DNA of 64,000 nt from the NCBI GenBank assembly GCA_017883385.1, contig JADGNQ010000007.1, positions 26,813-90,812 on the forward strand, written 5' to 3'. A program made the translations under genes and the position numbers. The stretch's first letter is position 1, and each line of letters starts with the position of its first letter. Of the stretch, positions 53,015-62,654 are shown one piece after another. Source of the stretch: Candidatus Sulfotelmatobacter sp. (GTDB lineage Bacteria > Acidobacteriota > Terriglobia > Terriglobales > Acidobacteriaceae). The notes under the pieces were generated by a model. It saw only the letters and a list, made by a program, of their open reading frames with translations, made no database searches and was not told the origin of the DNA.

Positions 53015-55155
53015 AGCGAACAATTCTCCTCACGATTGTGCTGGCGGCCACTGCCTTCACCGCACTTCCCCAAGCCTCAGCTCAGGCCACAGGCTGGAAG
53101 CAGATTCCCATCCCTCCACTGCCCGCGTTCAAGCCGCAACAGCCGAAGCGCATCGAACTCTCCAACGGCATGGTGATCTTCCTGCAGGAAGATCACGAGT
53201 TGCCGCTCATCGACGGCACGGCCCGCATCCGCGGAGGTTCGCGTAACGAACCCGCAGGCAAAGTCGGCCTGGTCGACGTCTTCAGCGAAGTCTGGCGCAC
53301 TGGCGGCACCAAGACACAAACCGGCGATCAACTCGACGATTTCCTCGAAGTTCGCGCCGCCAAGGTCGAAACCGGCGGCAGTTCCGATTCCACTACGATC
53401 AGTTGGTCATGCCTGAAGGGCGATCTCGACGACGTCTTCAAAGTCTTCGCGGACGTGCTGCAGAATCCCGAGTTCCGTCCCGACAAAATTGACATCGCTC
53501 AGAAAGAAGAAGCCGACGGCATCTCCCGCCGCAACGATCAGGTTGGCGAAATCGCCCAGCGTGAATCGGTGAAGTTGGCCTACGGCGCAGACAATCCCTA
53601 CGCCCGCGTCCCCGAATACGCCACAGTATCCGCGGTCACTCGCCAGGACTTGCTCGATTGGCACGGCAAGTACATTCATCCCAATAACATCATTCTCGGC
53701 GTCAGCGGAGACTTCGACTCAGCCGCGATGGAAGCCAAGCTGCGCGCGGCCTTCGAGGCTTGGCCCAAAGGCCCAGCGCTCCCGAAATATGATCTGCAGT
53801 ACGCGCCCGCCAAGCCCGGCTACTACCTCGTCCCGAAGGACGACGTGAACCAGAGCAGCATCCACATGGTGGCGCTGGGAACCACGCGCGACAATCCCGA
53901 CTACTACGCCATCAGCGTGTTCAACGAGGCCTTCGGCGGCGGCTTCTCGTCGCGGCTGTTCAATGACATCCGCACCAAGCGCGGACTAGCCTACAGCGTA
54001 GGCGGCGGCATCGGCACCAATTTCGGACATCCCGGCATTCTGCAAGTCGCCATGGGCACCAAGAGCCAGAGCACGATCGAGGCTATTCAAGCCGCTGGCG
54101 AAGATATCGAGAATCTCGCGAAACAGCCGATCAACGACGAAGAAATCCAGCACGCCAAAGACGGCATCCTCAACGCGTTTATCTTCCGCCTCGACTCGCC
54201 CGACAAAATTCTCGGCGAGCGCATGACCTACGAGTACTACGGATATCCTCCTGACTGGCTCGACAAGTATCAGGCGGAAATCAAGAAAGTCACCGCAGCC
54301 GACGTAAATCGCGTAGCCGCGAAGTATCTGCACAAGGATCAGTTCGCTGTCCTGGTGGTCGGCAACTCGAAGGAATTCGACAAACCACTCTCGTCGCTGG
54401 GATCGGTGAAGGAAATCGACATCACGATCCCGTCTCCTCCGACCACTACCGACGATAACGCCAAACCCGCTGCGTCGAATCCCGAAGGCAAAGCCCTCGC
54501 CGCCAAAGTTGCTGCCGCCATGGGAGGTCTGCCCAAACTCCAGTCGATTAAGACCATGCACCTGAGCATTGCCGAGAGCGATGCCGGAGCACCGCCCTCT
54601 CCGATCGAGGTGACCGTCGCCTTCCCCGACAGCATGCACATTGACGTGCAGACGCCGCAAGGCGCTCTGGCCATCGTTGCTACGCCCACTGAGGGCTTCA
54701 TGAGCATGGCTGGCATGGGCACACGCAGCATGCCTCCCGCGCAGAAGACCGAGATGCTCTCGCAACTTCACCACGATCTCGTCTACATCGCGCAGCACGC
54801 CGACGATCCCGCCTTCACGTTCACCGCCGCCGGCACCGAGAAGATCGGCGACGTCGATGCCGCCATTCTCGACATTGGCGGCGCCATCCCATGGGTTCGC
54901 TGGTACATCGATCCCAAGACCGGATATATTCTTCGCGAGAAATACAAAGCCATGGGACAATCCGGTCCCTTCGACGGCGAATCCGATCTCAAGGACTGGC
55001 GCACCGAAGACGGCTTGGCCATGCCCCGCCAGCACGCGAACAAGCAGAACGGCAAGGAAACCAGCACCGCCGAATTCAAGAAGATCGATATCAACCCGGC
55101 AGTCGATCCCAAACTGTTTGCCAAGCCCGCGGAGAAGGCGCCAGACAAGCAGTAG
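53011..55155 (+). CDS. M16 family peptidase-like subunit lacking the zinc motif, with extra C-terminal domain
   Basis: 714 residues; signal peptide (about 1-24). The M16 N-domain is present (RIELSNGMVIFLQEDHELPLIDGTARIRGGSRNEP), but where HxxEH should be it reads GLVDVFSEVWRTGG, so it cannot bind the zinc in the usual way. The C-domain keeps QSSIHMVALGT and NEAFGGGFSSRLFNDIRTKRGLAYSVGGG, typical of the substrate-chamber half. Residues about 490-714 add a domain found with outer-membrane lipoprotein-like proteins (AMGGLPKLQSIKTMHLS, GYILREKYKAMG). It is coupled by overlap to the catalytic partner. Confidence 0.92.
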   Translation: MKRTILLTIVLAATAFTALPQASAQATGWKQIPIPPLPAFKPQQPKRIELSNGMVIFLQEDHELPLIDGTARIRGGSRNEPAGKVGLVDVFSEVWRTGGTKTQTGDQLDDFLEVRAAKVETGGSSDSTTISWSCLKGDLDDVFKVFADVLQNPEFRPDKIDIAQKEEADGISRRNDQVGEIAQRESVKLAYGADNPYARVPEYATVSAVTRQDLLDWHGKYIHPNNIILGVSGDFDSAAMEAKLRAAFEAWPKGPALPKYDLQYAPAKPGYYLVPKDDVNQSSIHMVALGTTRDNPDYYAISVFNEAFGGGFSSRLFNDIRTKRGLAYSVGGGIGTNFGHPGILQVAMGTKSQSTIEAIQAAGEDIENLAKQPINDEEIQHAKDGILNAFIFRLDSPDKILGERMTYEYYGYPPDWLDKYQAEIKKVTAADVNRVAAKYLHKDQFAVLVVGNSKEFDKPLSSLGSVKEIDITIPSPPTTTDDNAKPAASNPEGKALAAKVAAAMGGLPKLQSIKTMHLSIAESDAGAPPSPIEVTVAFPDSMHIDVQTPQGALAIVATPTEGFMSMAGMGTRSMPPAQKTEMLSQLHHDLVYIAQHADDPAFTFTAAGTEKIGDVDAAILDIGGAIPWVRWYIDPKTGYILREKYKAMGQSGPFDGESDLKDWRTEDGLAMPRQHANKQNGKETSTAEFKKIDINPAVDPKLFAKPAEKAPDKQ

Positions 55156-55165
55156 CACGGCACGG

Positions 55166-55258
55166 AGCCAGCCGCGAAGCGGCGAAAGAATGCAGCCCAC
55201 AGCGCAAGCTGTGGGTAGCCGATAGCGAGTGCACTAGCCCCGAAGGGGCGAAAGAAAA
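55166..55258. repeat. Dispersed hairpin elements after the M16 pair
   Basis: Successive hairpins: GCCGC-GAA-GCGGC then GAAAGAA (55171-55190), CCCACAGC-GCAA-GCTGTGGG (55196-55215), and GCCCC-GAA-GGGGC then GAAAGAA (55237-55256). The first and third share loop and tail but have different, fully paired stems. Confidence 0.72.
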
Positions 55259-55393
55259 ACTGCGACGCAGACTTCGTCATGAACGCTGTCCAATTGAAAA
55301 ATTCCCTCGGCGAATACCAACATCCAAGCCCCTTGGCCGTCCATATCGCAAGAAATTCAATGAACGCCGATCTGTGAGCTGGAGGATCCACCC

Positions 55394-56969
55394 ATGGCAT
55401 CGTTAGCGACCCGTCATGCCGCTCTTGCCCTCGCCCTCGCCCTCGCCGCCATCCCCGCACTCGCCCAGGTCACGACTTCGCAGTACGACAACTCCCGCAC
55501 GGGCGCGACGCTCAACGAAAAGATCCTGACGCCACAGAACGTCAACCCCGCTCAATTCGGCAAGCTAGGTGCATTTAAGGTAGACGGCGCAGTCTACGCC
55601 CAACCGTTGTTCCTTCCGAACGTCCCGGTCCCCGGCAAAGGCACCCACGACGTTCTCTTCGTCGCCACTGAGCACGACAGCGTCTATGCCTTCGACGCCT
55701 CGCGCCCCGGTGATCCGCCGCTCTGGCAGGTCAGCTCTCGACAAAGCCCGCGGCACGGTCCCGGTTTCCGAAGATCAGGCGCAGTGCCCGTTCATGCGGC
55801 CGGACGTCGGCATTACCTCCACGCCCGTGATCGACACTAAGACCGGAACACTCTATGTGCTCGCTCGCACCATGATCCGCCACACGGTCGGCGACGACGA
55901 ATACTTCCAGCACCTGCACGCGCTCGCCATCACGACCGGCGTAGAAAAATTCGGCGGCCCGAAATTGATCACCGCGTCCGTCGCCGGCAAGGGCGCCGGT
56001 GCCGCGAACGGACAAGTCGCTTTCGATCCGCTAAAAGAGAATCCGCGCGCTGCTCTTACCCTGGCCAACAACGCCGTGTATCTGACCTGGGCCTCTTCCT
56101 GCGACGTGGACCCTTACCACGGATGGGTCATGGCCTACGATCCGCAAACCCTGGCGCAGAAAGCCGTTCTCAATGTCAATCCCGACGGCGGCGAAGCCGG
56201 CATCTGGCTGAGCGACACCGGCCCCGCCGCCGACGCAGAGGGCAATCTCTTCGTCCCTACCGGCAACGGAACATTCGACGCGGGCTCGGGCGGCCGCGAC
56301 TACGGCGACTCCGTTCTCAAACTCGACGGTTCTTCGCTGGCAATTCGCGACTACTTCACGCCGCACGATCAGGATCGCATCAGCAACGCCGATGCCGACG
56401 TCGGGTCCAGCGGCCCGCTGCTCCTGCCCGATCAGCCTGGCCCGCATCGCCATCTGCTGCTGCAGCCCACCAAGGACTCAACGATCTATGTGATTGACCG
56501 CGACAAGATGGGCAAGTTTCAGCGCGACAGCGACGCTCTTGTGCAGACGATCCACATGGCCGGCGGCGGTTACGGTGCCATCGCTTACTGGAACGGCGAC
56601 GCCTACTTCGCCGCCAGCGACGACTTCCTTCGCGGCTACGCCATCAAGAACGGCCAGTTCACCGTGAGCGAGTCTTCCGCCATGAAGTTCGTAAACCCCG
56701 GCGCGACGCCCTCGGTCTCAGCCAACGGCAACAAGAACGCAATTGTCTGGGCGATCTCCACCAAAACGTGGAATGGTCCAGACAACAAGCCGGCGGTGCT
56801 CTACGCGTTCGACGCCACGAAGCTGGGCCAGCCCATCTATACCTCCGAGCAGAACAGCCAACGCGACCGCGCCGCGCTGGCCACGCGCTTCGTGATTCCC
56901 GTCGTCGTGAACGGACGCGTGTACTTCGGCACGCGCAGCGAAGTGGAAGTGTATGGACTGCTGAAGTAG
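55394..56969 (+). pseudogene. Exported PQQ/pyrrolo-quinoline-like beta-propeller protein, interrupted by a frameshift
   Basis: Two overlapping frames encode one protein. The first (from 55394) has a signal peptide and [48 protein letters not shown]. The rest continues in another frame as [40 protein letters not shown] and further blades to the end at 56969. The change occurs at about 55733-55740 (GTCAGCTCTCGAC) and is best explained by a loss of two bases from an original AGCTTNCTCGAC. Together about 525 residues. It is either a true pseudogene, a sequence error, or a rare frameshift site. The blades are otherwise intact, which favours a recent event or an error. Confidence 0.8.
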
Positions 56970-57058
56970 AGGACATTGCGGCGCGGCCTCCCGCGTCGCG
57001 AGCGGCATCGGGAAGACAACTAGGGCGCCAGGCGCCACAGCCACCAAATTATTGACCC

Positions 57059-57087
57059 TTGACTTCGTATTTCTTTCGAAGTATCGT
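57059..57087 (+). promoter_or_regulatory. Likely sigma-70-type promoter for the SPL-like gene
   Basis: TTGACT (57059-57064), 17-base spacer, TATCGT (57082-57087), about 24 bases before the ATG at 57111. Confidence 0.5.
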
Positions 57088-57110
57088 AGGCGAACAAACG
57101 ACGAATCTAT

Positions 57111-58127
57111 ATGTCTTTCCTGCCCTTGCTCCCCCTCTACGATAAACCTCGCCTGATTGGCATTGCCCGCCTCGCCGCCGAAGGCGAGACGCTGCGCGAA
57201 GGCCATAATGTTGAGTACTTCACGCTGCCCTCCAAGTCTCTGCTGAACCGCTGTGTCAGCCGCCGCGCCATGCCCTTCGAGTGGACCATCAATCCCTACC
57301 GCGGCTGCGAATTCGCCTGCAAGTATTGCTACGCCCGCTACACCCACGAATTCATGGAGATGCGCGATGGCATGGACTTCGAGCAGAAGATCTACGTCAA
57401 GCAGCACGCCGCCGAGTTGCTCCGCCACGAACTCCGACGCGTCAAGCCCAACGAGGCCATCGCCCTGGGCACCGCGACCGATCCCTACCAACCCGCCGAA
57501 CGCCGCTATGAAATCACCCGCGGAATTCTGGAGGAGTTCGCGCGCCATCGCGGCTTCGAGCTGGGCATCGTCACCAAGTCGAATCTCATCGTCCGCGATA
57601 TTGAACTGCTGAAAGAGGTCGCTCGCAACAACAAACTCTCCGTGCACGTCACCATCACAACTCTCAATGTGGAACTGGCGCGGATTCTCGAGCCCCGCGC
57701 TCCGCGCCCCGATCTGCGCCTCGACGCTGCGCGCGAACTACGCCAGGCGGGCCTGCGCGTAGGCGTCAGTTGTTGCCCAGTTATCCCCGGGATTACAGAT
57801 TCTCCCAAAGACCTGGAAGCGTTGATCCACGCCGCCGCCGAAGCTGGCGCAGACTATGTCTTCGCCAATCCGCTCTTTCTGAAGCCGTGCTCCGCCGCCG
57901 TCTTCCTTCCTTTCCTCGAGCAGAACTTCCCACACCTCATCGAGAACTATCGCCAGCGCTATCAGAATCGTGCCTTTCTCCCGCCCGCCTACGCCAAGCG
58001 CCTATCGCAACTCATCGCACGCCTGCGCGAGAAATACAAACTTACCCGCGCTGATCGCCGCGAGCGCTCAGCCTTCGCGACCAAGTGGCCGGTCCAGGCT
58101 TTCGACGAGCAACTGAATCTATTTTGA
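57111..58127 (+). CDS. Radical SAM protein of the spore-photoproduct-lyase (SPL) type
   Basis: 338 residues. The [4Fe-4S] motif CxxxCxxC is visible in GCEFACKYCYARYTHEFM. The SPL-like features include TINPYRGCEFACKYCYAR, IALGTATDPYQPAERRYEITR and VTKSNLIVRDIELL, with VGVSCCPVIPGITDSPKDLEALIHAAAEAGA later. Many bacteria that do not sporulate carry such a protein; reaction in those is not established. It may act in DNA repair or RNA/nucleotide modification. Confidence 0.92.
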   Translation: MSFLPLLPLYDKPRLIGIARLAAEGETLREGHNVEYFTLPSKSLLNRCVSRRAMPFEWTINPYRGCEFACKYCYARYTHEFMEMRDGMDFEQKIYVKQHAAELLRHELRRVKPNEAIALGTATDPYQPAERRYEITRGILEEFARHRGFELGIVTKSNLIVRDIELLKEVARNNKLSVHVTITTLNVELARILEPRAPRPDLRLDAARELRQAGLRVGVSCCPVIPGITDSPKDLEALIHAAAEAGADYVFANPLFLKPCSAAVFLPFLEQNFPHLIENYRQRYQNRAFLPPAYAKRLSQLIARLREKYKLTRADRRERSAFATKWPVQAFDEQLNLF

Positions 58128-58223
58128 AGCAGAACAAACGAGAAAACACGGCCAAGGTAGTCCCCGAGCCCTCGCCCTTTGGCGCGAGCCGCGGTGTTCG
58201 AGAAACAGGCAGCTCACTCAATC

Positions 58224-58255
58224 TTTGTTTCCCGCTGAAAGATGCGTTATATAAT
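58224..58255 (+). promoter_or_regulatory. Likely promoter of the FNPQPDPP protein gene
   Basis: TTGTTT (58225-58230) and TATATAAT (58248-58255), with a spacer of 17 bases to TATATA or 19 to TATAAT. About 60 bases before the chosen ATG. Confidence 0.45.
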
Positions 58256-58315
58256 CCACCGCTGCCATGGAGATGAGACAGCATCCTGGCGAAATTCAAA
58301 TTGGAGATGACTCCC

Positions 58316-58786
58316 ATGAAGCGTGCACTTGCGCTTGCAGTGGCCGCCCTGCTGGTGATCCTGGCAACCGGCCGGATCGTGAAAGCGTTCAATCCCCAGC
58401 CTGATCCCCCCGCACTCTTCGGCATGATCGGCATCACCCCCGGAGAAACCATGCAGCTCAACATTGTGAACGTTGAGTTGCCGGGAATCCCGCCCGGCCC
58501 GTGTCGAGTCACATTAAGATTTCTGAACAGCAGTGGAGTGGTCCTGAAACAGCAAGTCATCTCGGTCAAGCCCACGCAGGCTGCGTCCCTGACCCTCACT
58601 GGCGCCGAGGCGGGCAGCGGATTCCGCTCTGAGATTCATCCAGCGCTGCTGTTGACTTCGAATGAAGCGGTGGGGTGCAGCGCGATTGGCAGCGTGGAAG
58701 TATTCAACTCAACCACCGGAGAAACCTCTCTGCTGGCTCACCCGATCTACGTTAACCTTCCGCCGGTCGCGGTGGGAGGCAAGTAA
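58316..58786 (+). CDS. Exported protein with FNPQPDPP motif, unknown function
   Basis: About 156 residues from the ATG at 58316; an in-frame ATG at 58301 is possible. Signal peptide (about 1-24). The mature N-terminus AFNPQPDPPALFGMIGITPGETMQLNIVNVE is followed by a beta-sandwich-like body (PCRVTLRFLNSSGVVLKQQVISVKP, SEIHPALLLTSNEAVGCSAIGSVEVFNSTTGETS). The FNPQPDPP start recurs in exported proteins of unknown role in Acidobacteriota and other soil bacteria, as I recall. One Cys pair is possible. Confidence 0.8.
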   Translation: MKRALALAVAALLVILATGRIVKAFNPQPDPPALFGMIGITPGETMQLNIVNVELPGIPPGPCRVTLRFLNSSGVVLKQQVISVKPTQAASLTLTGAEAGSGFRSEIHPALLLTSNEAVGCSAIGSVEVFNSTTGETSLLAHPIYVNLPPVAVGGK

Positions 58787-58989
58787 AAAGGCGCCCACTT
58801 GAAGTTGCCTCCGGCGAGGGACCTGCCCCATGCGTTCCACTGCGCTTGGGGCAGGCCCTTCGCCAGTTTCCGCAAAGCCTCAACTCGGTTTGCCGGATAT
58901 TCGCTCTCTGATGGTGCGCATCCCTATCCTGGCTACTCGACTGCCGTCAACGACTGTCGTCAACGTTCTCGCCGGTGGAAAACATCTTC

Positions 58990-58995
58990 TATAAT
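58990..58995 (+). promoter_or_regulatory. Possible -10 box just before the RsbU-like gene
   Basis: TATAAT in CTTCTATAATCGG, 12 bases before the ATG at 59008, so the transcript would be nearly leaderless. The -35 region is poor. Confidence 0.35.
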
Positions 58996-59007
58996 CGGAA
59001 CCAGCCC

Positions 59008-60177
59008 ATGGCCACTGCCTCCCCGCCCGCCCAACAGCCCGCCACTTTCGGCGCGCGGCTGCATCATTTCTGGCGGCGCGTCACCGAAGGTCTTGAAGTC
59101 AGCCAACTCTGGTCGCAGTTCGAAGCCGAGGCGCGCGCGAGTTACCGCCTTTACTCCAGAGACGTCGAAGCCAAAACGCCCGACGGCCTTACCCACGGCG
59201 GCCGCCGTCTGCATGTCGTCAAGGAATTCTTCTGGGCGGTTTTCGAGAAGCTCTCGCCGGCGCGCCGCGTCTTGTTGCTGCTGGCCCTGATTTTGCTTGT
59301 GATCCCTCACACGGCAATCGAATACAGCGGCCAGGCTGGTAAAGTCCAAGCCACCGAGTTCGATCTTCACTTCTGGGCGGCACTGCTCCTGCTTATGCTG
59401 CTCATCCTCGAGATCGCCGACCGCGTGGTCATGAAGCGCGACCTGCAGATCGCGCGTGAGATTCAGACCTGGCTCTTGCCAGGCGTCCCTCCTCAGATTC
59501 CGGGCCTGGTCATTGCCTACGCCACGCGCCCAGCCAATACCGTTGCCGGCGACTACTACGACGTCTTCCCCCGCCCCGGCCGCGCGAACGAAGATAACCG
59601 CGTGGTTCTGGCCGTGGCCGATGTCGCCGGCAAAAGCATTCCCGCCGCCATGCTCATGGCCACGTTTCAGGCCAGTCTCAAGACTCTTTCGACGGCACAA
59701 GTAGCCCTTCCCGAGCTTGCCTCCAACATGAACCGCTACGCCTGCACCAACAGCCAGGGCGGATTGCGTTTCACTACCGCGTTCCTCGCGGAATACGACC
59801 CCATCCGCCGCACCGTCGACTACATCAACGCCGGCCACAATAATCCCATCCTGCGCCGCGCCAGCGGACAGATCGAGCGCCTTGACGTCGGCGGCCTCCC
59901 CATCGGCATTCAGCCGGATGTGAAATACGATTCCGCCACCGTCACGCTGGCGCCGGGCGACTGGCTGATTATCTTTACCGATGGATTAGTGGAAGCCGAA
60001 AACGCCCGCCAGGACGAATACGGCGAGGCGCGCCTGCTGGCTGCGATTGAAGCCGGAAAATCGGTCGAGCCCGCCGAAATGCTCAAGCGTCTCATGGCCG
60101 AAGTCGATGTCTTCGTCGGCTCGACGCCCCAGCATGACGATGTGACCTGCCTGCTGCTGAAGGCTGAGAGCTTCTAG
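59008..60177 (+). CDS. Membrane-anchored PP2C/SpoIIE (RsbU-like) protein phosphatase
   Basis: About 389 residues from the ATG at 59008; a GTG at 58975 is a weaker alternative because a TATAAT sits between. Two membrane helices (about 88-106 and 121-142: ARRVLLLLALILLVIP, FWAALLLLMLLILEIA). The phosphatase domain follows with AIAREIQTWLLPG-like linker, VAGDYYDVF, VLAVADVAGKSIPAAMLMA, DYINAGHNNPILRR, IFTDGLVEAEN and HDDVTCLLL, giving the metal-binding Asp set. It probably dephosphorylates an anti-sigma-factor antagonist in a partner-switching pathway; no such partner gene lies in the window. Confidence 0.92.
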   Translation: MATASPPAQQPATFGARLHHFWRRVTEGLEVSQLWSQFEAEARASYRLYSRDVEAKTPDGLTHGGRRLHVVKEFFWAVFEKLSPARRVLLLLALILLVIPHTAIEYSGQAGKVQATEFDLHFWAALLLLMLLILEIADRVVMKRDLQIAREIQTWLLPGVPPQIPGLVIAYATRPANTVAGDYYDVFPRPGRANEDNRVVLAVADVAGKSIPAAMLMATFQASLKTLSTAQVALPELASNMNRYACTNSQGGLRFTTAFLAEYDPIRRTVDYINAGHNNPILRRASGQIERLDVGGLPIGIQPDVKYDSATVTLAPGDWLIIFTDGLVEAENARQDEYGEARLLAAIEAGKSVEPAEMLKRLMAEVDVFVGSTPQHDDVTCLLLKAESF

Positions 60178-60212
60178 AGACTCTCGTTGACTTCCGCAGT
60201 GCGCCACCCGGA

Positions 60213-60716
60213 CTACGCTTTCGCCAAATATTTTCCGACGATGGTGGCGCAGGCCTCCACAAAGTCCTGTTCCGCTTTATCGAAGGTGCCGGCAAAATAG
60301 CTCTCGACATCGAGCTCGCCCGCAAGGTCGTTCCTCACAAGGATGGGAACCACAATCTCGCTATTCACCATGGTCGATCCCGGAAGATAGCGTGGATCTT
60401 TGGTGACATCCTGCACTAACACGGTCTGCCTGGTTGTGGCGGCAGCACCGCAGAGTCCCGTGCCGAGGGGGATGCGAGCATTGGGCGTAAAGCTCCCGAC
60501 GAAGGGTCCGATCAGCAGAATGCCGGGGTCCGCCGGGTCGACGAGATAAAAACCTACCCAGTTGTAGCGCGTCATCTCTTCATGCAGGCGCCGGGCGATG
60601 TGCTCCATAACAGACTTGGCTGTAGAGGCGTTCCGGGCAAAATCCTGAAATTCTCTGAGAAGTTCTTCGTGCGCAGGCGTCACCCAGTCATCGTAACATT
60701 GTGGGACATTCGGCAC
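60213..60716 (-). CDS. GAF domain protein (free methionine-(R)-sulfoxide reductase type)
   Basis: 167 residues, one GAF domain: RRLHEEMTRYNWVGFYLVDPADPGILLIGPF, GTGLCGAAATTRQTVLVQDVTKDPRYLPGS, NSEIVVPILVRNDLAGELDVES, and FDKAEQDFVEACATIVG. The order matches fRMsr, which reduces free methionine sulfoxide using cysteines. The Cys in GLCGAA corresponds to the conserved catalytic one, but the usual preceding cysteines are not obvious, so the activity is uncertain. It lies convergent to the phosphatase gene. Confidence 0.85.
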   Translation of the reverse strand: MPNVPQCYDDWVTPAHEELLREFQDFARNASTAKSVMEHIARRLHEEMTRYNWVGFYLVDPADPGILLIGPFVGSFTPNARIPLGTGLCGAAATTRQTVLVQDVTKDPRYLPGSTMVNSEIVVPILVRNDLAGELDVESYFAGTFDKAEQDFVEACATIVGKYLAKA

Positions 60717-61175
60717 CCGGTCACGAGTGGGTAGCAGTGCAGTTTGAGACGGGGTTTCGTATCAGGGCTTCGCTTCAGCGATGCCGCCAGCATGAGGAAG
60801 AAACCAAACGGGTTCAGCCGCCAAACTGCACCACGACCAACAAGGGAAATGGTCAGGCCTGGGGCCATTGCCCGTCGCCGTGCCTGCGGGATAGGCATAA
60901 GTCATTGAGAGTTCGTGTAAGTTGTTGAGGCTTCGTGTAAGTGATTGAAAATTCGTAGAACGGCCCTGCGGGGCTCAAGGACGCACGATTTTGCGAGGGA
61001 TGACCTTTCCCTCGTACCCGGCGGCGATCGTCGATGCCAGGGCGGTTTCCGGCCCGGGAAATGGCATTCCAGACGACGCCGAGGACGCCGAAACCGCGCG
61101 CGGGATTCTACTATCTACACGTACGATGACGAAATACGTTTATGTATGTACATAACTGTACAACTTTACAACGAC
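60717..61175. other. Gene-free interval with 20-bp tandem repeats
   Basis: No convincing ORF. It contains three tandem 20-base units at 60899-60958 and an AT-rich stretch around 61117-61175 with the palindrome TATGTACATA. It separates two minus-strand genes and could hold the promoter of the GAF gene in its first 100 bases. Confidence 0.6.
60899..60958. repeat. Three tandem 20-bp repeats
   Basis: Units AAGTCATTGAGAGTTCGTGT, AAGTTGTTGAGGCTTCGTGT and AAGTGATTGAAAATTCGTAG. Shared skeleton AAGT-TTGA-TTCGT. They look like spaced binding sites or a decayed tandem duplication. Confidence 0.8.
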
Positions 61176-62272
61176 TTACTCCTGCATCAATTTCCCATAC
61201 ATCCGATGAAACGCATGCACGCCCTTCTCCTGCTTAACGCTGAACCGCCCGCGGGCGTAACTCCGTGACCGCAGATTCCTCTGCACCACCTCGCAGATAC
61301 CGACGTCCTCCATCTGAATCTGGTCGCTGAACTCAACCGACGCCTTCGCGGCCGGAGCGCCGTGGTCCTTCTCCGGCAAGTACCACTCGAAGATCGCCAG
61401 CGACAGTTCCGCCGCCAGCGGCACTACGATGTTCAGCGAAACGTTGTCGGGATAGCAGTTCAGCATCCAGTTGGGAAAAACCCAGAAGTAGTCCGTAGTC
61501 AGATCCTCGCGCGCTTCCTGATAGCGCCGGGGTGTCGTATCACCCGGCTGCGCTCCCCGAATTGGACTGAGCTGCCGCACGTATCTCTCTTGACCCCGCG
61601 TATGCGGCTCGACTACGTAAGCGCTGAAATCCAGTTCCCGGTTCAGCCCCGGATGCACGCTGGGCAGGTGATATCCCTCGAGATAGTTATCGACGTACGT
61701 CTTCCAGTTGCACTTCATGTCGTAGGTGCGGCGCTCGAACAGTTTCATGTCGGCGAATGGAAACGCCTGTCGCGGCAACTCGCCCAGGCTGTCCCGCGAG
61801 GCCGCGCCTCAGGATCGAGGTTCACGAAAACCAGATTGAACCATTCCTCGGTGCGCACCGCCTTCAAGGCAAAGTCTTCCGGATGGAATCCCTCGACGCC
61901 TTCGATCTCGGTTGCGCTGATCAGCGCTCCGTCGAGCCCGTAAGTCCACCCGTGATATCCGCAGCGAAAAAGTTTACGCGAGCCGCATCCCTCCGCCGGA
62001 GGCCCGGCGCGGTGCCGGCACACATTGTAGAAGCCGCGCAGTTTGCCATCGCCGCCGCGCACGAAAACCAGGGGCTCGTCCATCAGTTCTGTGGTGAAGT
62101 AGTCGCCGCAGTTCGCGACCTGGCTGGCATGACCGACGACCTGCCACGTGCGCGAGAAGATTTTTGCTTTCTCCGCGGCGAAGATCTCTGCGTCCGTGTA
62201 AAGGCGCGCAGGAAGCGTCCAGGCCCGTGCGATCTCGGCCTCGACTTGAAACAAATCTCTGGAAATATTCAT
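61176..62272 (-). pseudogene. Rieske-type ring-hydroxylating oxygenase alpha subunit, interrupted by a frameshift
   Basis: The N-terminal frame (62272 down to about 61790) contains the Rieske [2Fe-2S] motif (VCRHRAGPPAEGCGSRKLFRCGYHGWTYG). After VNLDPEA it runs out of frame. The catalytic domain continues in another frame (SLGELPRQAFPFADMKLFERR, NYLEGYHLPSVHPGL with two iron-ligand His) to 61176. The break is at about 61795-61805; on the minus strand GAGGCGCGGCCTCG appears to have two extra bases compared with GAGGCGGCCTCG. Together about 365 residues, normal for the family. It may be a recent pseudogene or a sequence error. Such enzymes hydroxylate aromatic acids or demethylate betaines; substrate unknown. 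Confidence 0.82.
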
Positions 62273-62654
62273 AGCTGCTCAGGAAACCCGGAACATTTTA
62301 CGGCACCGGTGCGCTACCGATGCCGGCCAACGATGAACAGAATTCTGAACACGCACAGGCCGTTGCGCGAAAGCCGAGGTTTTTCTGCGTTCCACAATCG
62401 GAACAATAGCAGTTCCGAACTGACACAAATTGTCAGTCGAGGGACGTATTTTGCCAGCGAAATGGAGCTTCGCGCAGCATTTGGGATGATACCGAAGTGT
62501 TACCTTGCACTGAAAATAAAGCCGTTCCTCATGGACCGCCCGGAACCTAGGTAACTAGGGGGTTTTGGCCCGGCAAATGCAAATATCGAACACGACTGCG
62601 TCATACGTGACCAGAATAATTTCAGAACTACACAACAAAAGGGGAAAAAAAGAG
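62273..62654. other. Long intergenic region upstream of the first pilin gene
   Basis: No gene. It separates the divergent Rieske and pilin genes and holds a sigma-54-like promoter at 62566-62580 and a GGGG ribosome site before the pilin ATG. The part from about 62450 to 62560 is moderately AT-rich and may hold activator sites. Confidence 0.55.
62566..62580 (+). promoter_or_regulatory. Sigma-54-like promoter upstream of pilin gene 1
   Basis: TGGCCCGGCAAATGC matches the TGGCACG-N4-TTGC consensus with two substitutions and has the required 10-base spacing between the GG and GC elements. The gene start lies 75 bases downstream. Type IV pilin genes are commonly sigma-54-dependent with a PilR-type activator. 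Confidence 0.55.

Noticed and set aside
60899..60958. CRISPR array
   Set aside because: The 20-base units are adjacent without unique spacers and there are only three; no cas genes are present.
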